A DNA stretch of 22,932 bases from Euryarchaeota archaeon UBA39. GTDB lineage: Archaea; Thermoplasmatota; Poseidoniia; Poseidoniales; Thalassarchaeaceae. Positions 7,826 to 15,496 of this stretch are shown piece after piece. The position numbers and the translations under genes were made by a program. Numbering within the stretch: position 1 is the stretch's first letter; every line of letters begins with the position of its first letter. The notes beneath the pieces are model-generated. The model saw only the letters and a program-made list of their open reading frames with translations, ran no database searches and was not told the origin of the DNA. The stretch covers positions 1,133-24,064 of the forward strand of contig DAQW01000029.1 of the NCBI GenBank assembly GCA_002503045.1, in the 5' to 3' direction.

Positions 7826-8920
7826 ATGGGCGAAGGACTCGATTATGCTAGTTCCGGAGTCGATATCGACTTAGAAGGGGACGCAGTCTCATCTCTTATC
7901 GGTGCATTGGGTAGATCTGTAAGGCCTTCTGGCACAGTTGGAGCCCCTGTAGATCTCCCTGGTGGTTTTGGTGGCCTTGTTGAATTTGGAGATAATTATC
8001 TTGCATTAGCTACAGATGGTGTCGGCTCTAAATTATCTATTGCTACACAGTTGAAGCAATGGTCTGGAGTAGGAATAGATTGTATGGCAATGAATGTCAA
8101 TGATTTGTTATGTGTAGGCGCAGAACCTATTGCTTTTGTAGATTATATCGCAGTTCCAAAACCAGATCCAGAAACTCACGCTGCTATTGGAGCGAGTCTT
8201 GCAGAAGCATGTAAGCGAGCCAGAGTAACTCTTGCTGGAGGTGAAACCGCTAGCCTCCCAGGTATCGTTTCGGAGTTAGATTTGTCAGGTACCGCACTTG
8301 GTTGGTTATCCAAAGGAAGCGAAATTACTGGAGCAAATCTCAAAGAAGGAGACGTTCTAATTGGTCTTCCATCTTCTGGAGTTCATTCAAATGGTTATTC
8401 TTTGGTTCGAAAGGTGATGGAGGTATCTGGACATTCATGGGATGACCCCTGGCCATTATCCATAGATGAAGAACGAATAGAGAGATTCCAAGACGGACCG
8501 ATTTCATTTGGAGAAGTATTTTTGAATCCGACAAGGATTTACGTTGATCCAGTAATTGATTTAATTCGCGAAGGTCCTTGTTCTTCAGACAATATTCATG
8601 CAATTTGTCATATCACAGGAGGAGGTTTGTCAAATCTTCTTCGACTTCATGACTCTTTAGGTTGGCACATTCATTCTCCTTTACCTATTTTATCTGAATT
8701 TGAATGGATTGAAAAAGCCGGTGAGATAGGTAGACGCGAGATGTTTAGAACATTCAATATGGGGTGTGGAATGATAATTGCAGTAGATGCAACTGTAGCC
8801 TCGGAAGTCTCAACATGGCTCCAGAATAAATTAGAAGGAACAGCAGTAATTGGAGAAGTTGTATCTAATGGGCACAAGGTTACTCATCATGAATCCGAAG
8901 TTATCTTTGAACACTATTGA
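7826..8920 (+). CDS. purM: Phosphoribosylformylglycinamidine cyclo-ligase (AIR synthetase)
   Basis: PurM closes the imidazole ring in de novo purine synthesis, converting FGAM to AIR with ATP in the cytosol. From the chosen ATG it has 364 residues. It begins with the typical LDYASSGVDID stretch (5-15), followed by the ATDGVGSK phosphate/metal segment (62-69), a MAMNVNDLLCVGAEP segment (88-101) and GGETASLP (138-145). The PSSGVHSNGYSLVR and HITGGGL segments follow in the later part. The frame is open to a TTG at 7730 inside the previous gene. The ATG at 7826 is preferred because it aligns with known PurM N-termini. The GTG at 7802 is the alternative, since it lies close to the expected transcription start of the TATAAT at 7771. 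The zinc-ribbon gene follows after 39 bp. Confidence 0.96.
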   Translation: MGEGLDYASSGVDIDLEGDAVSSLIGALGRSVRPSGTVGAPVDLPGGFGGLVEFGDNYLALATDGVGSKLSIATQLKQWSGVGIDCMAMNVNDLLCVGAEPIAFVDYIAVPKPDPETHAAIGASLAEACKRARVTLAGGETASLPGIVSELDLSGTALGWLSKGSEITGANLKEGDVLIGLPSSGVHSNGYSLVRKVMEVSGHSWDDPWPLSIDEERIERFQDGPISFGEVFLNPTRIYVDPVIDLIREGPCSSDNIHAICHITGGGLSNLLRLHDSLGWHIHSPLPILSEFEWIEKAGEIGRREMFRTFNMGCGMIIAVDATVASEVSTWLQNKLEGTAVIGEVVSNGHKVTHHESEVIFEHY

Positions 8921-8933
8921 TTCTCTTCGGTTC

Positions 8934-8940
8934 AAATATA
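8934..8940 (+). promoter_or_regulatory. TATA-like box for a leaderless transcript
   Basis: AAATATA is centred about 23 bp before the ATG at 8960, in the 39-bp gap after purM. No ribosome binding site precedes that ATG, so a leaderless mRNA starting at or next to the ATG is likely. Confidence 0.45.
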
Positions 8941-8959
8941 CTGGAATATCATTCAAATT

Positions 8960-10252
8960 ATGGTTCCATGTAATTTGTGTAGAACACCTACAGAAGAAAA
9001 GGAATTATCTGGAGGTGTATGTTATGTTTGTTCACCCTGGTGGCCTTCTGTTAAGTCAAAGGTAGAATTAACACCTGCTTGGCAAAATGATGCTGAACAG
9101 TGTGAACTTTCAGATGATACAATGACATGGATTGAAGAGAATAAAATTGAACCAGATGATGAAGGTTGGGCCCAAGTTCTCTCAAAAATTATGGATGAAG
9201 TAGAAGCATCAGAATTGCTTGATGAATGGAATGATTCAACAATTTCTATTATTCTAGAAGATATCAACAGAGTGATTTTACCCGAATTACCTTTGTTCCA
9301 ACGAGGTATTTTTCGAATCCAAACTCCTCACCAACTTTCGACAGATCTTCGCTTCGGCAAGGTAATGGATACCGAGGTCCTCTACGATAATGGAATACTG
9401 CGTATAGATGGACATAAGATTGCATATGGTCCGGGAAATTTACTCATGCGTTTCCTTTTGGAAAATCGTACTGATGCTGGGGGTCGATTTTCTAGAGTGA
9501 TGCAGCAACTACTCGGATTAAGTGCAAAAGATTTGACTCAAAGAGACAAATTGCCAGAGACTCCTTCTGATCGTAAATGGGAAGGAAGCTTTCGTTTAGC
9601 TGGATCCGTCCGTCCCTTTTTGTTGGGCTCAGAATTCAATTCATCTGATCCACCATTTGATTGGGAACCGGAAGGATTTGACCTTGTTGTACTAGATAAT
9701 GAAAGAAACAGGCATAGAATGCCATTACCAAAATCAAGTAGGGCGATTGAAGCATTTACTGCTGTTTGGAATGGACGTGATGGATCACGTTTAGCTAGAC
9801 ATTTACGCGGTGTATCTTTTCGATGGGCATTAAATTCGGGTATTATTCAAAGTGATAGTATCGCTAATCCAACAGAACGTTCATTCCAACTTTTGAGGAC
9901 TATTGTTGATAATATGCCACAAATTGAAGTCAATGGATTACAAATTTCAATCATTGGGACTTCAGGAGTTGAATGGAGAATAAGCGCAGGAATAGGCGTA
10001 CATGGAGCCCCATACATCGTTCGCCCTGTTGGTAGAACACCTAATGGGACAGCAGTCCTTTTTCGAGAAGTATGTGTTTATGATGATGCAGAACAGCTTC
10101 CTATTGGCGATAGAATTGCAACAATGGCGCTTGGTTTGATGAATGATGAAGATACAGCAAGAAGAGTAGATACTGTTAGACAAGGAATTAACATGGTCAC
10201 TAGGCATTTCTCTGAATCATTACATCAACCACGGGAAGTGCCATATCGATGA
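8960..10252 (+). CDS. Unrecognised protein with N-terminal zinc ribbon
   Basis: I do not recognise this 430-residue protein. It is probably cytosolic: no signal peptide or membrane segment is visible. The first 30 residues hold a treble-clef or ribbon-like motif with C4-x2-C7 and C21-x2-C24, separated by a short loop and followed by PWWP. An acidic, Trp-containing region (about 35-95) comes next, then a mixed alpha/beta body with a basic, Arg-rich middle. That body includes a KWEGSFRLAGSVRPFLLG stretch and a GDGSRL-like RDGSRLARHLRG segment. The C-terminal part (about 325-430) looks like a separate compact domain. Sixteen bp separate it from trm1, so a linked role in RNA processing or modification is possible. 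That is inference only. The start has no ribosome binding site but an upstream TATA-like box. Confidence 0.85.
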   Translation: MVPCNLCRTPTEEKELSGGVCYVCSPWWPSVKSKVELTPAWQNDAEQCELSDDTMTWIEENKIEPDDEGWAQVLSKIMDEVEASELLDEWNDSTISIILEDINRVILPELPLFQRGIFRIQTPHQLSTDLRFGKVMDTEVLYDNGILRIDGHKIAYGPGNLLMRFLLENRTDAGGRFSRVMQQLLGLSAKDLTQRDKLPETPSDRKWEGSFRLAGSVRPFLLGSEFNSSDPPFDWEPEGFDLVVLDNERNRHRMPLPKSSRAIEAFTAVWNGRDGSRLARHLRGVSFRWALNSGIIQSDSIANPTERSFQLLRTIVDNMPQIEVNGLQISIIGTSGVEWRISAGIGVHGAPYIVRPVGRTPNGTAVLFREVCVYDDAEQLPIGDRIATMALGLMNDEDTARRVDTVRQGINMVTRHFSESLHQPREVPYR

Positions 10253-10268
10253 GCCTTCTCATAGATTC

Positions 10269-11606
10269 ATGGAAGAGGAAAAGACGACATTGCTTCTCGA
10301 GGGGGCAACTCCTTCCATATTACCGATTCCTTCCGAAATTGACGAACATTTTGGTCGTGGCCCAGGTTCCAAAGGATTACGGGAAGTTTTCCATAATTCT
10401 GTAATGACTGGAAGTAGAACTAGATCAGTGTTACTTCTTCATCATATTCTATCGAATTCATATTTCCCCGAAGGGTCAATCCGAATTTTGGATGGTTTGG
10501 GTGCATCTGGTATTCGTGCAAGAAGGTGGTTGACAGAATTACCCAAGGAACAATCTCAGCGTTTAGATGTCCACGTATGCGATATGTTACCTGAATCGTT
10601 GGACTGGGTAAACAAGAATACTGAACGCTTCAATTTGGATAGTCAGATTACATTGATTCAGGGTGATCTACGTTCTAGAGTGCTTGAGGGTGGTTGGCAT
10701 TGGATAGACGTTGATCCATATGGTTCCCCTATACAATTTTTAGATCCAGTAATTCAAGCACTTTCAAGGGATGCAATTCTAGAGGTTACAGCCACAGATA
10801 CCGCCGCTCTTACTGGCTCTAGTAAAGGCCCAACAATGAGACGCTATGGGGCGTTTGTTCGTACAGATAAATGGGCCCATGATTCAGGGTTGCGCGTTTT
10901 AATGGCCAATATAGCTCGAATCGCAGCCCGTCATGATCGTTCAGTAAAGCCTCTGTTATCTGTTTGGGAATCACATCATCTTCGAGTTTCTGTAGCTGTA
11001 ACTAAATCGAAACAAGGTGCAAGTTCTGTTGAGAAGAATATTGGTTGGCGTATCATCAACCCAACTTCCGAAGAACTTCAATCGAGTATTGATGCAGGTT
11101 TACATTCTCATGGATGTCCAGAAAGCAGTCAACCATTTTGCTTCTTGCCATTTCGTCATCCTGTAAATCACAAAGATCGCCGAGTATCAGGTCCTTTATG
11201 GACAGGACCTCTAGCATCAAATGAAGTACTTTCTTCGTTTAATTTAGAAGCAGCTGAAAGATTATGTTTGCCCGATTCCGAATCTCTTTCATCTTGGGGC
11301 TTCCCTAGTAATCAGCATGATTCCTTGATTGAACAATCTAGGCGTTCTCTTACTCGATCGATACTTCGTTTCTCAGAAGAGGCGAAGGTTGATCCATCAT
11401 CTTCGTTGTTAATCGTTGACAGATTACATCCTCATATCCCTTTGCTTGGCCCACCATCCCCCTCAAAATTGGCCGAGGCTCTCACTGAATCAGGACATCC
11501 GTCTTGTGTCTCATCTTATCCAAATCCAGCAATATTAACTTCAGCACCATGGAATATAATCTACGATCTTGCATTAGAAGTTTCTACGGCTTCATTACAA
11601 TCATGA
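10269..11606 (+). CDS. trm1: tRNA (guanine26-N2)-dimethyltransferase Trm1
   Basis: Trm1 uses S-adenosylmethionine to make N2,N2-dimethylguanosine at position 26 of tRNA. The 445-residue protein has a Rossmann-type SAM-binding start DGLGASGIRA (75-84), the catalytic IDVDPYGSP (146-154) and the TATDTAALTG motif (174-183). RRYGAF and DSGLRVLMANIAR segments follow. The Trm1-specific C-terminal domain carries GPLWTGPL. It is longer than many archaeal Trm1 proteins. An N-terminal family motif is altered: VFHNSVMTGSRTRSV stands where NP and NRD are common, so substrate contacts may have drifted. It follows the zinc-ribbon gene by 16 bp and runs convergently into moaA, 13 bp away. No strong ribosome binding site is seen before the ATG. 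Confidence 0.93.
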   Translation: MEEEKTTLLLEGATPSILPIPSEIDEHFGRGPGSKGLREVFHNSVMTGSRTRSVLLLHHILSNSYFPEGSIRILDGLGASGIRARRWLTELPKEQSQRLDVHVCDMLPESLDWVNKNTERFNLDSQITLIQGDLRSRVLEGGWHWIDVDPYGSPIQFLDPVIQALSRDAILEVTATDTAALTGSSKGPTMRRYGAFVRTDKWAHDSGLRVLMANIARIAARHDRSVKPLLSVWESHHLRVSVAVTKSKQGASSVEKNIGWRIINPTSEELQSSIDAGLHSHGCPESSQPFCFLPFRHPVNHKDRRVSGPLWTGPLASNEVLSSFNLEAAERLCLPDSESLSSWGFPSNQHDSLIEQSRRSLTRSILRFSEEAKVDPSSSLLIVDRLHPHIPLLGPPSPSKLAEALTESGHPSCVSSYPNPAILTSAPWNIIYDLALEVSTASLQS

Positions 11607-11619
11607 CTCTTCCACCCTG

Positions 11620-12642
11620 CTACCCACCAATGTAAGACATCTCAATTTTTGGAAGCACTATTGTTCCAGGTTTTGGGGTATTACTTCTGAGTTCAGAATA
11701 TCGATCATCTCTGGTTTTCCAAATTTCTGTAATTAAATCTTGAATTCCATTATTCTTATTTTGCCCTCTAATTATTGATTTCAAGTCAGTTCCCTTTGAT
11801 GCAAAAAGACAGGTGAATAAACGCCCATCGGCCGAGATTCTAGCTCTAGTACAATCTCCACAGAATGGTTCAGATACAGACGAAATAAAACCAATTTCAA
11901 AACCATCCTTTCCATCAACTTTCCACCGTTGGGCAACCTCTCCTCTATGTGTCGAATCAATAGGAATCAATGTCATTGTTTTTTGCAGATGATTGAGAAT
12001 TTCAGAACTTGGAACAACCTCATTGTATCTCCATCGATTGTGATTTCCTACATCCATGAATTCAATAAATCTGAGAGAAACAGGTAGGTGTTCAAATTGT
12101 TCGATGAGTCGATCAATGTCTTGTTCATTTATCCCTCTTCGAATAACACTGTTTATTCTTACTTGGCCAAGACCACAATCAATTGCTTCTTCTATTGAAT
12201 TTAGAATGCATTGAATTTTCTTACCAGAGGTTTTGGTAATTTTTTCAAAAATAATTGGATCCAATGAATCTAGACTGAAAGTGACACGATCTAGGCCTGC
12301 ATTTCGTAGTGATTCCCCACGTCCACCAAAAAGCAAACCATTTGTTGTCATAGCGATTTCAACAGGATGTTTTGAAAGCATTTGAATTAGACCTTCCAGT
12401 CCTCTTCGCAACAAAGGCTCTCCACCAGTAAGTCGTATTTTCTTCACACCAAGCGGAATCATTGATTCTACAACTGAATTTATTTCTTCAAATGTCAATA
12501 ATTGATTTCTATGCATAAATTGATGTTTTGAATCGAAAATTTCGGCAGGCATACAATAATCACATCTCATATTACATCTGTCCGTTACTGAGATTCTCAA
12601 ATCATGGAGTGGACGGCCATATTGGTCTAACACCCCTTGCAT
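11620..12642 (-). CDS. moaA: GTP 3',8-cyclase MoaA (molybdenum cofactor)
   Basis: MoaA is the radical-SAM enzyme that converts GTP to 3',8-cyclo-7,8-dihydro-GTP, the first step of molybdopterin synthesis. The 340-residue protein carries the SAM cluster motif C23-x3-C27-x2-C30 and the GGEP motif (73-76). The second [4Fe-4S] site has C261, C264 and C278 within CGDCTRARIS...LFTCLF. It ends in the C-terminal Gly-Gly tail needed for activity. All three signatures are intact, so the enzyme should be functional. The other moa/moe genes are not in the window, making this an isolated moaA. It is convergent with trm1 and divergent from the Asp-rich surface-protein gene. A molybdo- or tungsto-enzyme elsewhere is implied. 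Confidence 0.97.
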   Translation of the reverse strand: MQGVLDQYGRPLHDLRISVTDRCNMRCDYCMPAEIFDSKHQFMHRNQLLTFEEINSVVESMIPLGVKKIRLTGGEPLLRRGLEGLIQMLSKHPVEIAMTTNGLLFGGRGESLRNAGLDRVTFSLDSLDPIIFEKITKTSGKKIQCILNSIEEAIDCGLGQVRINSVIRRGINEQDIDRLIEQFEHLPVSLRFIEFMDVGNHNRWRYNEVVPSSEILNHLQKTMTLIPIDSTHRGEVAQRWKVDGKDGFEIGFISSVSEPFCGDCTRARISADGRLFTCLFASKGTDLKSIIRGQNKNNGIQDLITEIWKTRDDRYSELRSNTPKPGTIVLPKIEMSYIGG

Positions 12643-12727
12643 ATCTATGGCAAGGGAGTAGACACTGCATCAATCATACTGCTCAATTATTTCATGTGGA
12701 GTGATTGAAGTAGTACCGAATCTTCGC

Positions 12728-13594
12728 ATGCCTATGAACAAAGGTGTGGCCATAGCCGGTGGCGTTGTTACTGGGATATTTTTACTGTTGACAATATTGG
12801 GCAGTGTTATTGCTGGTTCAACCGTTGAAGACCTTGAGAATTTTGAAGATGATCCATCTCCATATTACACTCAGTCTGTGGACGGAGAAGTTACCTTTAC
12901 TTTCATCGATGATGACCGTCAAGGAAGTATTGCCTTTGAAGTACTTCTAGATCTTGATTATGTGGATGAAGATAAAGATGGCATGATCGATAATTGTGAT
13001 GGCTTTCAAGTCACCGTCACAGATGAAAATGGTATTGATGTGACAGAAAATGTTTCGAAGATGGATTGTTGGTATGATGAATTCTACGCAGAAGATCCAA
13101 TGCATAAAGGAAAGGTCATTCACACCTATGTATGTGATACATACTTTTCAACAGATGATTGTAGAATCAATTCTAATTATACCGTTACAGTTACATTGAG
13201 AGACACCAACGAAACTAAGAATTTCGTTCTCTTCGATAATGACGCATATTCACTAGCAATGTTAACAGCTATTGGGGATGATATTGGTGCGGCACTTGGA
13301 GGAGGTGCACTTGCTACTTTGGGATGTTGTGGGCTTCCAATTGGTTTGATTATTCTGATTATTGGCCTAGCACTCCAAGGTCCCCAACAACCTTTCCAAG
13401 GTTATCATGTCGGATCACAAATGCCTATGGCTGGAACTATGCCTGCAAATCAAATGCCTATGGGTGGAGCAGTTCCTATGCAAGCCCCAGTGCAGAGTAT
13501 GCAACCACCCTTGAGTAGTGATGCTACTGGTACTGACGTTCCTGATATGGCTGGTGCTTATGCCAATCAATTTTCTCAACCTCCCTCAGAGTAA
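12728..13594 (+). CDS. Two-TM surface protein with TSP3-like Asp motif and Met/Pro/Gln-rich tail
   Basis: This gene is not assignable to a known functional family. From the ATG at 12728 it encodes 288 residues. It has one membrane segment near residues 5-29, an external acidic domain of about 165 residues, a second membrane segment (about 193-217), and a cytoplasmic tail rich in Met, Pro, Gln and Gly. The external domain holds DEDKDGMIDNCDG, which matches the Asp spacing of a thrombospondin type-3/EF-hand-like calcium site. It also contains several cysteines and N-x-S/T sequons (NVS, NYT, NET). The tail repeats QMPM-type units. The frame is open to a GTG at 12701; the ATG is preferred because the upstream stretch is not hydrophobic and no spaced ribosome binding site precedes the GTG. 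A short gap then leads to nfuA. Confidence 0.8.
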   Translation: MPMNKGVAIAGGVVTGIFLLLTILGSVIAGSTVEDLENFEDDPSPYYTQSVDGEVTFTFIDDDRQGSIAFEVLLDLDYVDEDKDGMIDNCDGFQVTVTDENGIDVTENVSKMDCWYDEFYAEDPMHKGKVIHTYVCDTYFSTDDCRINSNYTVTVTLRDTNETKNFVLFDNDAYSLAMLTAIGDDIGAALGGGALATLGCCGLPIGLIILIIGLALQGPQQPFQGYHVGSQMPMAGTMPANQMPMGGAVPMQAPVQSMQPPLSSDATGTDVPDMAGAYANQFSQPPSE

Positions 13595-13609
13595 TTTCAA
13601 AAATAAAAT

Positions 13610-13614
13610 GGTGA
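13610..13614 (+). promoter_or_regulatory. Ribosome binding site of nfuA
   Basis: GGTGA lies 4 nt before the ATG at 13619, in the 24-bp gap after the surface-protein gene. Confidence 0.6.
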
Positions 13615-13618
13615 AATC

Positions 13619-14182
13619 ATGATTCTAATCACTGACAAAGCCAAAGAAATGCTTCTTCAATTTCAACAGAAGGCCGATGATGATATCATTAGAGTTCTCA
13701 GAGTTGAGATTATTGGTAGAGGGGAGAAGGGATTTAGATATGATCTTAATTTAGTTGATCTCGAAGAAAAGGATGAATCCGATATCGTTTGTGAAGTAGA
13801 CGAAATGACAGTTTTGATTGCTGAAAGGAGTGGCCAATACATGGATGGTGCAACTTTAGATTTCGTGGAGACACTGATGGGGGGAGGTTTTCAATTTGAG
13901 AATCCAAATCCCATGTGGGTTGATGATATCTCGGTTGCAGTTGCAGAAGTGATTCAAACCGATGTGAGTCCGATGGTTGCTTCTCATGGAGGTACGGTTG
14001 AGTTACTTGGCGTTGATGGAGATAAAGCAGTGATTGCTTTTGGTGGCGGCTGTCAAGGGTGTGGGATGGTAGATGTCACTCTAAAACAAGGTATTGAAGT
14101 TGCAATTAAGAACAAAGTTCCTTCGATTTCTTCGATAGTTGATGCTACTGATCATGAAGCTGGAACAAATCCATTTTACTAA
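13619..14182 (+). CDS. nfuA: Fe-S biogenesis protein NfuA
   Basis: NfuA is a cytosolic Fe-S carrier that receives clusters from a scaffold and passes them to apo-enzymes such as radical-SAM proteins. The 187 residues show the bacterial two-domain layout. A degenerate A-type (HesB-like) domain spans about 1-95 and lacks the usual ligand cysteines: only C58 is present there. A NifU domain spans about 105-187 with GGGCQGCGMVDVTLKQGIE, whose C145-x2-C148 binds the cluster. Length and the C-terminal aromatic end closely resemble E. coli NfuA (191 aa), suggesting bacterial ancestry. The start has GGTGA at good spacing. It lies only 3 bp from the stop of the convergent FAD oxidoreductase gene. Nearby moaA is a plausible client, though encoded on the other strand. 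Confidence 0.92.
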   Translation: MILITDKAKEMLLQFQQKADDDIIRVLRVEIIGRGEKGFRYDLNLVDLEEKDESDIVCEVDEMTVLIAERSGQYMDGATLDFVETLMGGGFQFENPNPMWVDDISVAVAEVIQTDVSPMVASHGGTVELLGVDGDKAVIAFGGGCQGCGMVDVTLKQGIEVAIKNKVPSISSIVDATDHEAGTNPFY

Positions 14183-14185
14183 TTT

Positions 14186-15496
14186 CTATACCTTCTTTTT
14201 AGGCCCTTGAATGGGTTCTGAATTATTTTCAAAGCGATTAATAGCAATTAATGCAGAATTTCTCCCAGATAAAATCGCTCCTTCGACACTACCGTGCAAC
14301 ATATGATCTCCACATTCAATGGCATCTTCTCCATTTCGTGGTAAATTTGTGAGTCGTTCATTGGAGTTTGTAATGGGTAGAGCGTGAGTAATATGTTGAA
14401 TCGCAAGAGTGTTCCAAGTTGAAATCGTTCCATCTCCGAACCAATCTCCTAGATCGTTTCTTACAGCCTGTTCTATTGCTTCTTCATCCAAATATCCCAT
14501 CTCTACGGCTCTATCTCCTACGACAGTAGCAGTAACGAGACTTCTTCCAGAGGGAGCATATGATGGTTGAATATCAGAAGGAACAGCCAAATGTGAAACA
14601 ATAGATCTTGAGTCAACCAAATTTCCATTGAGTAGTATATGTTTAGAACGTAAAGGTGATTTTGGCGCATCAAAATGAATTGTCCAAACATGTTTACCCT
14701 CTCCATCAGTTGGTTCAGAGAATGCCTTGATTACCAGATCAAATCGATGGGCTTCTCCTCGAAACCGTAGAGCTTTATCTTCAATTCGATTAATTTCAAC
14801 CCCTAATCGGATATTATCATCTCCGATTTGATTCGCTATCGATAATGGAATGGAACCGATTCCATTTTTTGGTAATACCATTTTCCCTTTAGCCATCATT
14901 CTAAAGATAAATCGAAACAATCTTTCTGAAGTATTTAGTTCAGATTCAAGGAAAATACCTCCAAATAATGGTAAGAAAAATCGATTTATTGAATCCTCAC
15001 TTAACTTTCTTTTCTGAAGAAATTCAAGAGTAGTTTCATCATTCCCATCAAAACATTGTTCTAATTTTCCTTTCATTATTGATCTTCTTAGTAAAGCGAT
15101 TCTCAATAAATCCTTGAAAGAAAGAAATCCATTTAATGAACTCAACAAACCTCTTATTGGATTTCTCCATGGATCTGCCATTAATTTCATTCTTATTTTC
15201 CCATTTCTTGTGTCAACAACTCTTGCTCCTGATTTGAAAGGTTTGCATTCTAATGATTTGTAATTGATTATCTTGGAAGTTTCTGGATATGCGGTTTGTA
15301 AAACATGAAATCCATGATCTATCAGAAAACCATCGATTTCAGATGTTTTCATTCGACCCCCGACTTCTAATTCCTTATCGAAAACAGTTACATTGAATCC
15401 ACGTTCTTTCAGAATTTTTGCACAATGTAGGCCAGCAATTCCTGCACCTACTACAGCTATTTTCACCGCATCGTTCTGGGGACCCATAACCATCAT
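14186..15496 (-). CDS. FAD-dependent oxidoreductase, amine oxidase/phytoene desaturase-like
   Basis: This 436-residue flavoprotein belongs to the NAD(P)/FAD-dependent amine-oxidase-like superfamily. The N-terminal dinucleotide fold has VVGAGIAGLHCA (15-26), VTVFDK (36-41) and GGRMKT (46-51). The characteristic GFLIDHGFHVLQTAYPE segment follows (56-72). The C-terminal FAD segment includes GDHMLHGSVEGAILSGRNSA. This subgroup is common in cyanobacteria and actinobacteria; its substrates are unknown, though related enzymes desaturate isoprenoids or oxidise amines. Its ATG overlaps the stop of the UbiB-like gene by 4 bp (ATGA), so the two are translationally coupled. A role in isoprenoid or quinone chemistry fits that partner but is inference. 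No membrane segment is evident. Confidence 0.86.
   Translation of the reverse strand: MMVMGPQNDAVKIAVVGAGIAGLHCAKILKERGFNVTVFDKELEVGGRMKTSEIDGFLIDHGFHVLQTAYPETSKIINYKSLECKPFKSGARVVDTRNGKIRMKLMADPWRNPIRGLLSSLNGFLSFKDLLRIALLRRSIMKGKLEQCFDGNDETTLEFLQKRKLSEDSINRFFLPLFGGIFLESELNTSERLFRFIFRMMAKGKMVLPKNGIGSIPLSIANQIGDDNIRLGVEINRIEDKALRFRGEAHRFDLVIKAFSEPTDGEGKHVWTIHFDAPKSPLRSKHILLNGNLVDSRSIVSHLAVPSDIQPSYAPSGRSLVTATVVGDRAVEMGYLDEEAIEQAVRNDLGDWFGDGTISTWNTLAIQHITHALPITNSNERLTNLPRNGEDAIECGDHMLHGSVEGAILSGRNSALIAINRFENNSEPIQGPKKKV

Noticed and set aside
14195..14199. T-tract as a dedicated terminator of nfuA
   Set aside because: The run of T's encodes the Lys-rich C-terminus of the convergent gene, so it cannot be separated from coding constraint.
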